Below are positions 47,881 through 61,629 of a stretch of DNA of 64,000 bases, piece after piece (positions within the stretch are counted from its first letter, which is position 1; every line of letters starts with the position of its first letter). Under the pieces are notes generated by a model. It saw only the letters and a list, made by a program, of their open reading frames with translations, ran no database searches and was not told the origin of the DNA. The stretch lies in the NCBI GenBank assembly GCA_037447655.1, contig JBBHKE010000541.1, positions 124,001 to 188,000 of the forward strand, given 5' to 3'. Position numbers and translations under genes: made by a program. This DNA is from Zygnema cylindricum. Lineage: Eukaryota > Streptophyta > Zygnematophyceae > Zygnematales > Zygnemataceae.

Positions 47881-48379
47881 GTCAAAAAATGGCAGCCGTC
47901 GATGACTGTTGGGATGTTTAGGGTATGCAATATAAAATCGAGTTCAGATCCAAAATCGTAAAAATTATGGAGGATTGAAAAGACTCCATTACCAGCACAA
48001 CACCAAAAAAATCAGAACACCGTTTAGTTTTCAGCCTCCAAATTCAGGTTCAAAGTTGAGCTATATTTTGATTTTTGAAATTTCAAGATTTGCTGGCAGA
48101 AAGAGGCTAAAAAACCACCTTCCGCTAAAACAATAATTTATATTTTATATTGGGATGTACGATATACCGTCACAACGCAATATATTATCCTACACAAATC
48201 CTTCCACAAACTGAATTCCCTCATTATTCTTGATCAAGATGCTCAAATATTCAATGTTTTGTCTCTATCATCAATAGACTCATTATGGTTAAGCTTAAAT
48301 TGAACAAAGTCTTTAAATACATAATCTATTTTATCCTTGACTCTTTTCTCAAATTGGTCTCATAATGCCTCCCAACATT

Positions 48380-49090
48380 TTATGTGTGGTACTACGAGTG
48401 AGAAAATGATAATCGACCGATTCAATACAGCTTTGGATTAATCCATTGCTGGCCACCAAATCTTTCAATTTCCACAATTTTTGCGCCTTGGGACCTTTAG
48501 CATTTCCTTGCCGATCACGATCTTCCATTAATTTTTCAATAAACGAGGCTTCTTTTCATGTTCTTCTTCCAAATTGCGTAGTTAGAACTGTTGAAGAAAT
48601 CCGGTTTGCCGCCCATTTGAAAATCCTCGTCTCCTTCCACCTAGCTATCAAAATTTAGATCCTACTTTATCTTTTTCCTTTCTCTTTCTCCATTTTCGTA
48701 CTTTTCATCTTCATCCGAACTATTTGGGTTACTACTAGAACTAGAGCTAGAACTAGAGTTGCCCTCCAATTCATCTTTCACCAAAACATTATTCCTTTGT
48801 CTTTTACTCTTTTTCCTCTATAAATTTCAGCCACCCCTTACACGTGTCTTTTTCTAACCAAATATTATACCTTTCCTTATCCTTATATAGGTCATATTCA
48901 AACGGACAAGCGAGTAGCGACTCCCCAAAATTACTGGCAAATACTCCATCGAAATTTAAATCCTTTTCGCTTGGTACCCAAGAGGTTGCTTCGGAAGTCA
49001 AAAGATCTCTCGAGGTCTCCATAGTCGTCCTCGGTTTGGATGGAGAGGGTGTGTTCTCCTTTTTTTCCCTCTCATGTCTATCCCACTAGA
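48380..49090 (-). pseudogene. Unrecognised protein-coding remnant
   Basis: From 49089 downward one frame encodes METSRDLLTSEATSWVPSEK, then FEYDLYKDKERYNIWLEKD and GWLKFIEEK. A one-base shift then continues SKRQRNNVLVKDELEG, a run of serines and SDEDEKYENGE, to a stop near 48.67 kb. Further down FIEKLMEDRDRQGNAKGPKA and LWKLKDLV are readable. Just upstream, minus-strand TCAATTGGTATCGCATC recalls a copia primer-binding site, so this may be gag of another retroelement. The family is not recognised. Confidence 0.35.
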
Positions 49091-51880
49091 TCCTCAATTT
49101 ACTGGAAGATGACAGCCAATCTAGATGCGATACCAATTGATAGGATCGACACAAAATCGAAATGCACACAAAAGTAGAATACCACTCAATGCGGAAGCAA
49201 AATTGGCCATCAACATGTCCAACTCACACTGCATACATTGGATGCTCATCAACATACCATAGAGACAAGATATACCCTCGACAAAATATACCAATATCAT
49301 GTCGAATTTTTCTCATACCTTATCTCATACATTGTTTATTATTATTAACTCGCGCACAAGCTAACTTTTTAACTTATCTTCAAGTTAAATCTAACACATA
49401 CGTTTAGTTTGCTAAACATCACATAGACCTTCGACAAACTATAAACCGGCTTGAATCGGAACTACTCGAAACAAAAATACTAAAGCTCCTGTACGGAAAT
49501 TTTTATTTGCACGAAACGAAGCGAAACAGACCGTTTGTAGGAGTCGAATACGTACACGCTCAAATAGTACCACTGAAACAAAATGTGCGATGTAATGCGC
49601 AACACTGTATATGAACTATAGTGACATTGACACAGACATTGACATTGATTCCGCACATTGTAAATACTAAAAAAACATAGAAGAAAAAAAATATTTTAAA
49701 GGTGTGTAGGATATTTTGACATTGACATTTACATCGGTTCCCCACATTGCAAATCCTAAAAAAACATAGAAAAAAAAAGTACATTCTAAAGGTATTTGAC
49801 TACAACCAAATGAAACCTAATTTGATAGCTATAAAATAAGTTTTATCGATCACCCTTAAACATTTGCCAATGATCGGTTTCTCTATTACCTCTAATTTCT
49901 CCCCCTCCAACTTGTGGAAATATAAGAATAACACGTCCTACTTGATTTAGTGTGGATTAACACTCAATTATAGAAGTATTTTTAAATCGCAATTAGACCT
50001 AAAGAAAAGTGGGTTGGAGTACCAAACCATAGTTTCACATAATTCTTGATTAGAACCAAAAACTTGCTGATATCTTGTATTACTTCAACTCCAATATCAC
50101 TTGTGGTTTAAGTCTCCTACAAACAATTTGATTATTGTAATACCACTAAGAAACGTAGTTCCTATTGTAGACGTCACAAAGAAGAACCAATGAAAAATCA
50201 TGCATTGATCTCTTTCCTCCACCTATTTTCTAGTAGCTTCTTCCTCTCCCTCCTTTTTAAGCATCTATTGTCAAACCTTTTCGTGAGTGGTTCCATTTTT
50301 CGACCAAATACAAGAATATTGCTCCCTCGTATTATTGTAAATACCCAGAAATCGCCCACCTCGACCTGATTATCTAAGCAAGAACTAAATTCGGTGATAT
50401 TTACTGGTGTCTAAATGATGGTTTACATAAATGACGTGTTTGAATTAATGGTTGACTTTTACTTCTCCGATCCGTTTATCATTTCACAAGTTCTTATTAA
50501 AGCTGACAAGGCAGGAATAAAAGGGAAAACATTAAGGTGCCTTTATTTTGTGTAAAATGAAGGAAAACGGATGAGTTGTTAGATGCCCAACTTGTAACGG
50601 ATAGGGTTTCTCCATTGATGTCGATTACACAATTTTAAATAAAACACCAAATAAGAGCAGCAATAACTTTTTGAAAAGGTTCAAACGCACCTAATAGTAA
50701 TGTTATCAAGAAGATAATTAGAGTAGAACATCGACACACAAAATTCGCAAAGCCAATATTGCAAGCAGCAATAACCACAGAACTCTATACTAGCATTTCT
50801 TTTCCAGGTGTAACAGCTATTCTCAAATGGGTATTAGTAAGCAACAACTTTCAGCCGAGACTATTTACCATACATGCCATAATTATTCCATTTTGTAAGT
50901 GTACAATGAGAATTTGTATTGGAAAAGGAAATAACAAGCCAGAAGATGGTTAGAGAAGAATGAGCATTAAAAAGGATTTGACAAGACACTGCAATCATCA
51001 AAAAAACACGCTTAATTCTTAAGAAATGTGGGAGATATGTAAAAAAGGACAACGGAATATCTACTCAAAAGTAGTGGCTTTGGAATGGAAGCAGTAATGG
51101 GCAACCTGAAAAGGTTTATAAATAGTAGAATCTGCATTTTTCTCGGACACCTTTATTCGGCTTAGTAGCAAGAATAAAATCTGTCAGGCGCACTTAAAAC
51201 TTTACAAATCCATCCTGATTTGCATAATCCAATTTTGATTTTGAAAATGGTTTCAGTGCCGATCAAATTCTCATTTATTTATTTTTTACATTCTATTTTT
51301 CAGGCTGGGGTAAACGAAAATAAGCAACTTACACCCTTTTTGTACAACTATTTTCCTTTTTTTACTTTTTATTGTATTTTTAATGGATATTTTTGTACCT
51401 CAACACCTTCAAGGCACCCTTATGAGCATTCCACACCTCATCTAGATTAACTTTATTCAGAATCAAATGTAAAATTGTTCAAAAGGCATGTCACGTCACA
51501 AGAGAGCATCCTCGTTTCCGTACACATTTTAGGGTTTGACTCATACGTACGGAGATACATCTCTCTATTCAGATTCCAAATTCGATCGAACGGTTCTGCA
51601 TTTTCTTCAGAAAGGGCACGGATGTCGTACGGACATACCTAATATTTTGGACGCCATGGCGTGCAGAGTGAGCATCAGCAGGAGCCATCGAACCAACATG
51701 GCGCTGTCGTTATCGATAAAAACAAAACAGAAAAAAAGAGCAACAGGAAGAATAGAACTCAAAGAAAAACATGAAAGAACAGCAGGTATTCTCACGTGCG
51801 CCAAGTTACCCCAATGAATGTACACTGGTACACGTGCGAAACAGGTAAATTTGTGGACCGTATTTTCATTATTGTATAAC
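49091..51880. other. Gene-free stretch
   Basis: This is AT-rich DNA in which I recognise no gene. At 49620-49790 a segment of about 110 bp (gacattgacattgattccgcacattg..., then ...aaaaaacatagaaaaaaaa) is present twice in tandem with divergence. Short frames at 51.5-51.8 kb have no recognisable motif. Confidence 0.4.
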
Positions 51881-51889
51881 TGGTACAGG

Positions 51890-52060
51890 TTGACGTCACG
51901 TAACCATCAAAAAAGCCTTCTGACACACAACGCCTGTCTCCAGATTCACCTATGCCACGTAACCATCGAAAACGACTTATAAGACGCACGTAACTCCCAG
52001 ATCTTCAGTTTTATCTACATTACGTAACCATCGAAAACTTCTCCCGGACGCATGTAACAG
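51890..52060. repeat. Three-copy tandem repeat with ACGTAACCATC
   Basis: The core acgtaaccatc(g/a)aaaa occurs at about 51898, 51958 and 52022, spaced 60-64 bp. On the minus strand parts of the unit read RFRWLRGIGE and SFRWLRNVDK, so a small coding repeat is conceivable, but the two are in different frames. Confidence 0.5.
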
Positions 52061-52866
52061 CCATATGTCTAGTATTATTTGCAGCTCGAACGCCACTTGG
52101 AACGCAGAACGGATTTCGATACACATAACGCCCGTTTTTGTGAATTCGTACGCAGGCACGACGTCAGAAAGCGCGTTGTCGTCAAGCTGGTCCCTAAAGC
52201 TACCAAACTTATGCGAGAAGCTAAGCGACGACCTATGTTTTCATTGGACCGCATACATGTACGGTTTCTGTAACGGGACACTCGGATTTAGTGACCAGAA
52301 TTTTGCTTCGCGACAAATACAGATGTATAATGACAAATTGGCACAAGTCTTTAATCCGTACATTTTTTAGCTTGTACATTTATTCAATTAAAATGGCACA
52401 TTTCCATGCGGACTATACAAGCTCCCCTCCCTCGGACTCTTCACCGCTAATCGTTATTAGGCGGTGTGGTGTGCCCATGTAACAGAAACTTTGGAATGTA
52501 AATTTGGATTTTAGCGCAGATTTTTAATTGTACTTTTCAAAGTGTTCTTAACTTCCCATGTCCAAGAACGAAATCGTTACTTTGGCCAACATTACTTTAA
52601 ATATGTAACAGTTATAGACGTGTACAAAATGTGCGACAGTTGCAGACGTCTTCGAAACTTGCGACAATTGTAGACGCCAACACGCGGACAAAATACGGAA
52701 TCGCAGACGTCTACAAATGTCTCCTGTTCAAAGTGACATCGGATTGTTTTATGTGACATTGTTGAGACGACGAAAGAGAAATAGATTTCATTTGCAAAAA
52801 CGCGATGGTAATACCAATAAAGAAAATAGACGCGCGTTGAAATCGAACGCTTCGAACATTGAACTA

Positions 52867-53095
52867 CAACCGTGAATCGTAATTAGCGTTAATATTTTTT
52901 CCGCCACTGAATACATATTTTCTCCGTACACAATTGTCCAATTTTCAATTTAATATGGCCATTCGCAAGCTGAGAATATTGCCTTTCAATCGCAACCGTC
53001 AGATCCACAATCCGACATGTGTGTACGGAGACAAGATGTTTTAAGAGACGAAAAAAACATTAACGCTAATTACGATTCACGGTTGTTAGATATAG
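52867..53095. mobile_element. Long-TIR MITE, copy 1
   Basis: The left end caaccgtgaatcgtaattag is the inverse of the right end at 53095, and the match continues inward (gcgttaatatttttt / aaaaaaacattaacgc). A second inner inverted pair is ctccgtacaca / tgtgtgtacggag. The element is 229 bp, with no coding capacity. Confidence 0.7.
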
Positions 53096-53433
53096 ATTCT
53101 AGTAGGCGAAGTGTCGCTAAACTCGATTCAACAATGTCACCCAACAACAGAGGTCAGAGGTCGCAAAAGTTAAAATTTCAGATACCCGAATCCGACATTT
53201 TATTTTTCAATATCTGAACACCCGAAGTCCGGCCGGGTTATTGCACGCTCCTAAATTGTTACCCGGTTACCTTATACGCGTTGAAGAAAAAAAAAAGTTT
53301 ACCGAAACTCGATTTCTAGCGACTACCCATACCCGCCCGTACCCTAATAAGTAAAAAATCACTGGTACATCTCCCTTATGCCTTCCACTATACCAAAGGT
53401 ACAAAGTACACTATTGTTGGATAATATGGACAC

Positions 53434-53683
53434 TACACCGTGTATCGCTATTAGTGTTAATGTTTTTTTCACCACTCAAACAATCTTTTCTCCGTACACA
53501 CTTCTCGAATTGTTGATCTGACGGTTGCGATGGAAAGGTAATATTCTTAGCGGTTGCGATGGAAAGGTAATATTCTTAGCTTCCAATTGACTGTCTCAAA
53601 TTGAAAACCTTACAATTGTGTATTAAGAAAAGATGTTTTAAGTGGCTTAAAAAATATTAACACTATTAGCAATACACGGTGTA
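53434..53683. mobile_element. Long-TIR MITE, copy 2
   Basis: It has terminal tacaccgtgtatcgctatta and its inverse ending at 53683, plus the ctccgtacacac inner motif. The centre differs in orientation from copies 1 and 3, and a 29-bp segment (cggttgcgatggaaagg...) is duplicated in tandem at 53522-53579. Confidence 0.65.
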
Positions 53684-54244
53684 CATTACAGCACTTCGTG
53701 AATCGCTATTAGCTTTCATAACACTAATTCGGCGCCCCCAAATTTTGACCCAAATTCTTAAATAGAATTATTATTTCTAAAAATTTTTTAACGTTATTGT
53801 AGGCACCACAACTGTTAGGGTTAATAACTGTAATATAGTGACGTTTTAAATAGTGTGGCGTACGGACCGTTCAGTTTCGTACCATTTTGTACTTTAATAT
53901 GTGAAAAAGTACCAAGAAAAAGTTTAATACAGGCGCGCGCGCATGTGAATGTGCACTCAAAAAACGTGTGACAACAAAAGTGTGACGCTACACGATTCAC
54001 GGTGTAGCGTTAACATTTAACTGCGTGAAAATTGCCTGCACGTGTGGATGTCAGAATCACACGACGGCGTACAATTTCGAGCATTCTATATGTGTAAAGA
54101 TCTTAATCGCCTACAATTATTACAGGGAAAATCCCAAATTAGAGTTATTGATAAATTAGAATTAATTTTTTTTTCATAAAATTTAAAAAAATCCAAATTA
54201 GGGTGAAGTTCCTTTAGGACATCCTGTAATTGTACGGCCAACAT

Positions 54245-55000
54245 TACAGAATGCTACAATTTGAACGAAAGTTCCATTGCGCAGAGTCTGTAATCCACGT
54301 GTTCATAATTGTTGGTACCACGTGACGTAAGATCGGAAATTGAAAATCGTCAATGATTTTCACACCGACCAAAAATCTTTATTTGCGTACCATGTACGTG
54401 CGTTACCAGGTCATCGTGCAACACAACTTTTGTACTCTTTGTAGACGCTTTGTCAGGTACCACCTCATTTTTTTTAGGGTTCCTGTTTTTTCGCGTGACG
54501 AATGAGCGCTCTCGGAAATAGTGTGACGAATGGGCGCTAACAGAAATAGCATGACGAAAGTGCGTTCCGACATTTCGTTTGTATTTTTTGTTGGATTTTT
54601 GAATGCGTATATCGTGTGCGATTTTTTTTTGATTTCCGTTGGTTGCCATCGTGACACGTATGCTCATTATCCAAACTGTCGCGGCTCAAATTTTTATGTA
54701 ATTGGTGATGTACCTCGCCCAGAAACTTTCGAAGCGAATGCATTGTGAAAAAATATCCAATGGTCATTGTTAACTCCCAGACATTTGGAGAATATTGGTA
54801 AGATTCTCTGTAATGTGGTTTTCAAAGCGAATGCATTGTGAAAAGATATCCAATGGTCATTGTTAACTCCCAGACATTTGGAGAATATTGGTAAGATTCT
54901 CTGTAATGTGGTTTTCCGTTTAAAAACAAAATAAGAGGTACAGCGTAGTACGGAGATGTCCGAATTTCTGTATACAACCTCACTTTTCGTGTAATGGAAC
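54245..55000 (+). repeat. Dispersed repeat X, copy 1
   Basis: It aligns with 61.63-62.29 kb over its length. Landmarks are ccacgtgttc...ggtaccacgt, gtactctttgtagacgctttgtc, ttagggttcctg...cgcgtgacgaa, and ggagaatattggtaagattct. Copy 1 carries a 103-bp tandem duplication at 54729-54934 that copy 2 lacks. No reading frame is conserved between the two. Confidence 0.6.
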
Positions 55001-55393
55001 TTAACCCTTAGCGTTAATAATGCTAATTGTCTTTTAACCCTAATTATTTCATAACGTTAATAGCGATTCACGGTGTAGTAGAACGTACTTATGAAACCTT
55101 CATTTGTATTTTTGCTTACCCGGCTGTACCCAAATTTGTTTTTTTTATTTTTTATCACCCCGCCGATTCCGGTCGGCCCCCAAATTTTGGCACCCATCTG
55201 TTCCGGATCCGACGCGGCCGGCCGATAAGGGTTGGGTAAGGATTCAGGTGCCCGATTGCGACCTCTGCCCAACAATCCCCCTCACATTTGCAAAATCCTC
55301 AAAATAACATCCTCTACGTTACTTCGGTCGATTTGACTATTCCCACAAAAACGTAACATGTTTTTTGCCCAAAATCACAAAAGAGTGTTCAAT

Positions 55394-55604
55394 ATATCGT
55401 GCATCGCTATTAGTGTTAATATTTTTTTTCTCAATTAAATCATCTTTTCTGCGTACACACTTGTCCAATTTTCAATTTGAAACCGCCAATCGGAAGAATC
55501 TTACCTTTTAATCGCAACCTTCAGATCCACAATCAGACATGTGTGTACGGAGAAAAAATGTTTTAAGAGAAGAAAAAAGCATTAAAGCTAATAGCGATTC
55601 ACAC
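55394..55604. mobile_element. Long-TIR MITE, copy 3
   Basis: The left end (cgctattagtgttaatattt) pairs with the right end (aaagctaatagcgattcac), and inner tgcgtacacacttgtc pairs with gacatgtgtgtacgg. The centre (cgcaaccttcagatccac) matches copy 1 in direct orientation. Partial terminal repeats also occur at about 465, 53.70, 54.00 and 55.01-55.08 kb. Confidence 0.65.
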
Positions 55605-57094
55605 TAATGTTAACAACGTTATTTCAGTGTAACAGTAGGAAGGAATTTATAATGATTTTAAATAGGTACTTAGAGGTTGAGGATTAAGAGTTATGAATGT
55701 AGTTGACATCAGCGGAAGAATCGTACCAATCGCACTTGTATTAAATAAGATATAGCGATTGGTGTTTAACACGATAGGAGAGGTTAGAATTACCATCGGG
55801 TGTTCATTGTGCAGGTTAAGGGTCAAATAGCAGTGGAATTTCAGGTGTACGGTTTGTAGGGTATTAAACCAACTAAGTGTTTTATTCCAGCTAGTACCAC
55901 ATAGATTGGTTCGTATTTGTACCGACAGACAAAATTTAAGAATTGTAAAAATGTATAAAATCCTAAAATTTGTACGTGCGTGCTTTTTTGGTGTTAGCAT
56001 TCCGGTACTATGTTCTAAACGCCAAGTCCATTCCGCAAAGGTCAATGGATGGTAAAAGGATTGATTGGAGATATCATAGGTCAAGATATTTTCGTCGATT
56101 TTGGTGGATTTGAATCCACCCTGTCCGAAGGAACATGGCCTTTGCCAATTGTTTCGTTCTCATTACTCGTCCGCCATAGATCATATCTTTTTCCAAGTGT
56201 ACCTATGGAACACGTCCGTAACTTGGGTAACTTGGATAATGTCCTCTTCAGAACAGTTAAGGACACTATCCAAACACTGGATGGAATAAGTGTTTGCTTA
56301 TAGAATACAGAATTGGACAGTCGAAGTTCTTGTCCAAAATTTTGGAGAATCTTGCCGAATCATTAGTAAACATGTCTTATAAAAAAAGAAATAAAATCGG
56401 TAGATTTTGGTACGAAAATGAACATTTTTAAGTAAAGAACCTCAGTCACTATTTTCTTCAGTTTGTGTGTATAGGTAAATAATCATTGCCTTACGGTAAC
56501 GAATCAGCGTTCATTACTTCTCAAGAAACAATCAATATGACTTGTTTAGTTTTCAAAACTATCTCCAAGTGTTAACAGGTTCACCCTCTATGAACCAATG
56601 CATTCCAAACGAGTGTCTGATAAACCTTGTTAGTATGAGCTATTATTATTATGAACTTGTTTCATCAAATCACAATCAGTTGTTCCGTGGTCACAAAACC
56701 TGTCTTGAGTCTTTACCCTCCATGATTCTTACGCTTTTGGTTTAACACACAAACTATACCTGACTAAGTAATCTTAATTTGAACTCCCCACTGAATCCAA
56801 ACACTTATTTTTTATCAGATTGAAAACAAGTTGTACACAGGCAAGGTTTTGAGTACAACCACAACTATGCTTCACAATGCTCAACTCCAAAGTTCCATAA
56901 CCAGGTGAGTTTTCTTACGAAATATTAAACTAAAAGAATTAGAATAACACACAAGTTCCAAAACGAGATCAATTAGTTCGTCAAACTGCCATCTAAGTTC
57001 ATAAATATAACATAAATATTCTATACTCATAACCTAGTATGAAAAGTGTCTAGCCAATCGGACTAGTGCAATCAATCTAAGTTGGAAACTAAGG
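55605..57094. other. Gene-free stretch with unassigned frames
   Basis: A 145-codon minus-strand frame (55647-56084, rich in Thr, Leu and Asn) and an 84-codon plus-strand frame (56049-56303) are present, but neither shows a motif I recognise nor splice signals linking it to neighbours. I regard both as probably chance. Confidence 0.3.
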
Positions 57095-58798
57095 TGTGGA
57101 TTAACACTCTTATCGCATGGTTGTTTATCCCTTGCCAATTTTTAATAGCTCTGTCTTGTTATTTACACTTACATTAATTGATAAATACTCGCCTATACTT
57201 GCACTAAGTGCCGACAATGCTAAATTCTTTCCATATTTTTAAATACGTTTTTAGTTTATCTCTCTCTCACACACACAAGCTTTTTGGTCAAATTCTTGGG
57301 TTTAAATTCTTCACCTTATAAATACAACTAGTTCTCTCTATCTCTCCATCGATCAAGGGCCCAAAGTTTATCTCAAGACAAAACGTTTTTAAAACGTGTG
57401 GTCTATAGGCTAATCATAATTAGTTGATGGTGACCGAGAATGGAAAAAAAACATAGCAAAAAAATAATCTATTAAACAGATAAAAGGACAACCACAAAAC
57501 ATCCATAATATTTATGCCATAGACGTTGCCATATACATACCATGAATTTTTTGTTTCAAGTTTGGATCTCTGATTTAAGTGTATTTTGTATTGTAAGTAC
57601 TTCTAAAGTATTTTGAGAAGTGTCACTTAAAAGATTTCTGGACTTAACGTAAACCACCAACTCAACATTCACTAAAACATAAGTTTGCGATGATTAGAAA
57701 ACATAGGTGATACTGCCAACCATTGTAATCGACAATAAACCCAAAAACACCTAGCATCCTTTAAATGGTTTTATAAAAAAGTGAATCTCAACAATTCGAA
57801 GGCTCATTCGCCACAAAAATAAATACCCTCTAGCACATCGTTTTGCGGAACATAACTCAATATTGGCAAATAAAAAACAACCCACGATTAACCCAAGCCA
57901 TATGAACCATTTTTAATCATCAATAGTAACTAAAAACAAATCTATATTGTAGCTAGAAAGAAACAAACCATAACCTACGCTACCAAAAATTACGTAACCC
58001 ACATATAACAGAAAATACAAACAACCCCATATTTTTCGATAGTCGAAACAAATGAAAAACTGAAATAGCCTGGCAATTCTGTTTTGATGTGTCATGATGG
58101 TTTTACTTGTTTCCTGCAAAAATAATTTAGACAAATCAGTTCCTGTCCTCCAAACCGTCAAAGTCAACATAGGATATTCACAGTATAGAGCTTTTCTGGA
58201 CTACCTCCAGCTATGAGGCAACAAGGCAACAATTTTACTATTGAGGTATTTAGTGGTTAGTTTGTCAAGTTTTTTTTGGCTAAAATATCAAAAGTCGTGT
58301 TATTTTCTTCATATGTTGAGATCATAAGCATTACGTCAGTGTAGCAAGTTACACTTAAGTGAGTATCGATTTTATGATTTGGGAAAATGGCAAAATGATG
58401 TTATCGGCTAAATATGTCAATATCATTACACTTTCCTAGTGTGTCCGAGTTAACAACACAATTGCTGCTATTATGCCATGTGTAGTCAACTATTGAACGT
58501 AATAAGGTGACATCATCCTGGTTTTTCCTAGTTTCCTCACCATTTGTGCGCACATTTGTAAAATGAAGAAAAAATGAAGAACATTTGACTCAAGAAGCAT
58601 TTTGAAGCTTTTGAATCTCCTTGAGATTAGAAATAAACAAGACGAAACTCTAATGAAAATACAACATAAGAAATAAACTTGATGGGAAAGTTAAAGGTTA
58701 TGCACATGCAACCGGATGCAATAAAAATATTAAGCCAACATAATAATCCTGCATTGAATAGTACCTTTTCAAGCTAGAGTGGATACCTTTGTCTTTAA
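57095..58798 (-). other. Conserved downstream flank of the modular gene (copy 2)
   Basis: This is the counterpart of 1.64-3.22 kb and lies directly downstream of the terminal exon at 58.80-59.18 kb. The two copies differ by many substitutions and small indels, so the duplication is older than the one between modules 3 and 4. No conserved open frame is visible. Confidence 0.55.
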
Positions 58799-59180
58799 TC
58801 AGGGTGAAGCAGTGGGAGATGATTGAGGGAGATGTCGAGGAGGTGGAGAACGACGGGTTGGTGGTGGGGAACCCTGTCGTGAAGAACGGGGAGGGTGAGA
58901 ACGCGGAGGGGGAGGACGGGGAGGGGGAGAACGAGGAGGGGGAGAACGAGGGGAGAACTGGAGGAGATGGGAGAAGGAGAGGGGGATGAAGGGAGAAGGA
59001 GGGGGAGGAGGAGGAGAGGGAGAGGAATGGAATGGAATGGAGGAATGGAAGGAGGAACAGGAGAGGGGGGGGGGGGAACGAGGGATGACGAAGGATGAGG
59101 AGGTGGAGGACGGTGGGTTGGTAGAGTGGAAGGAGGAGAGGAGGGAGGAAGTGGAAAAGGTGGAGAGGAACCATTGGAGG
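58799..59180 (-). CDS. Proline-rich terminal exon of a second paralogous gene
   Basis: The acceptor is ...CTTTTGCAG, and the exon opens in phase 1 as [19 protein letters not shown], parallel to [18 protein letters not shown] in the first copy. As there, the frame open from the acceptor ends HPD-TAA, while a second frame keeps the proline pattern ([18 protein letters not shown]) and ends at TGA 58801-58799. The 84-bp repeat is absent and a long C-run is present. CTCCTCCAG near 58.95 kb could be an acceptor that puts the last part in the second frame. Confidence 0.5.
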
Positions 59181-61629
59181 CTGCAAAAGAAATGTTGTGT
59201 ATTAAGCTATAAGTATAATAGCGTTTTATTTGTGAATTGATCACAAACTTAGGTTTTATTGCTTAAATTAAGGTTTTAAGCAAAGTTAATATCCATCCAG
59301 AAATAAATATATTTTTCGTTGTAATGCTCTTGAGAACATAAATGCTTTTTGACAACTTTTATTAACAATCATCGTTTCTAGGAGTTTTTGTTCAACACAA
59401 GGACTGTCCGCAAAGTACCTAGATTGAGGATTTTATTAACTTTTTATGTGGATCCCAACAAATAAAAGTTACTTGATTGTTAACTCATTGGTTTGTGTTT
59501 TTTATTTTTGTCATTTGAACAATTGATTTGAATAAATCCCTAGTAAAAAGCTCTACATGGCACCTCTAAACCTTGGCTTAAAAGTTATAAACCAATGATA
59601 ATAAAAACCACCTCAAACTTAATGTTTCAAGAAAATTACAGTCCCCATATTCACCAAATATTGCAAAAAAAACCGGGTTATTCAAATGATACTTAAAGAG
59701 TAAAATCAGATGTCGAATAATCGACACAGGTATCTTTTTTTTTTTTTTGAACACAACACATTTACCCTCAAATTTCATTATCTGGTAAACTCAAACTTTT
59801 GGGTTTGATAAAAGTAAGCGCTGATGGAATTTGTGAAAACTCAAGGTTTGTGAAATTCACGGATAAAAAGTTTGACGCTTACGGGAACTATAGTGCACAA
59901 ATTTAGAGTGTACGAAATTCAGAGTCCCGCGTTTGTGCACTCCCAGTTTGTGGCTGCATGGCTTTCTAAATTCTCCTCAAACAACTCCTTTTGTTGAAAA
60001 TGCATTTTTTTTTTCTGCTGCTGTTTTTCACGCCTCTCATGTACCTTCCGCCAAAGTTTCGTCATACTCTTCATACAGTCCTATGGAGAACTTTCCAAAC
60101 TCTAGTCGTAATCTCAACTACTTACCTTTTTTTGATGTAATTCATCAAAAGAAGAAAATGAGGTCCGTAAAACTCGTGAGATGGGGAGGTATGTAAAATT
60201 AATGGACGGATTTTGGTGTTATTTGGGACTTCATTGTGTTAACCATGGAGATGATTTGAAGTATTGATACCCTTCCAGCCGTTGACATGCGTATGACTAA
60301 GGTTGTACTGCGTACGGTCACGGTCGGTCACGGTTAGTACTGTCCAGGTGTGAACTTGCGCTGGCATGCGTGCTTATAGCACATTACACGTGTATTGTTA
60401 AGAACATGGTGTACAGTCAACCATACGTTACATGTGCGCTATAGCAAGTGATACGAAGAGTGTTACACTTAGTGTTGTGTATCGGTAGCCATTTGTTGAT
60501 AACCGATGTGTACCTATTTTTGGCCAACCGATAATCGATATATTGGTGAAGGAATTATCATGATATGTTTCTGATATATCGCAATATATTACCGATAAAT
60601 ATCGGGCCGATAACTACTCACGATAACTCTATACTGTGGTAGGGAACTGATTGTGAACATTTTCTTAAAAGAGCCCCCCCGTCGCTATGCCCCCCATACT
60701 CATTTTGACTTTATTTTCGTACGATAATTTCGGGCTTTGTACAAACCACCGCCCCCAATCGATAATTATCGGCGATATTTCTTGTTAGATCCAGAGCTAT
60801 ATATCGGGACACATCACAAAAGATAACCGATAATATTGGTTATCGGATTTATTGCGATAAAAAATAAACCGATATACAACACTACAAGGCTCACCATTTT
60901 TAGAGTTGAACATATTTCGGGCAGTCAAAAGTTCTTTATCTCGTCACATGTTAACATGATTTTCAATCTTGACATCATAATAACGTGTAAACCAGTAACC
61001 TTACAAAAAAAAAATCCAACGGTCTATTACAGAGTCAAAGCCCGAAAAATGTTTTACTCTAATGACGATGGGCGGTGCTGTGCACTCTCGTACGTACCCT
61101 TGGGCACACGAGCTATCGGTTTCGCTTGTACGGATCCCCACCAATTGCCGCCAATTGTTGTCCACCCATGCTAACACGTGGAGTTGATTGGTTAACCGGC
61201 AGGATTCCTCACGCTTCCGCTTGACATTAGTCGGTTCACGTAAGTCTTTTTTAGAGTAATCGAACAAAAAAAAAAAAAAAACGCTTGGCGTCGTCCTTTG
61301 TGGACGACCTGAAGCGCAACGTACTCTATCTAATTACATCGTAGCCTTTAGGTTTACGTGGTAGGCGGGATCGACGGACGTGGCCATCTCGTAAAATTTA
61401 AACCTCTTCAATAAAATCCCCTTTTAGTAATCGTATAATTCGTACGGCTATATTTACAAATAGAGTCGTAACATGCGTATATCGTTAAGAGTAGTGACAC
61501 CATTTCTATTGGGAGTCAAAGGACAACATCTGATGAGGTAGTGTGTAATTTAATGTAGACAAAGCTATAGATACATAAATAGCTATACATTTGAGCATTT
61601 TCAAGGGCCGAGGCCTACGTTCTATCAAG

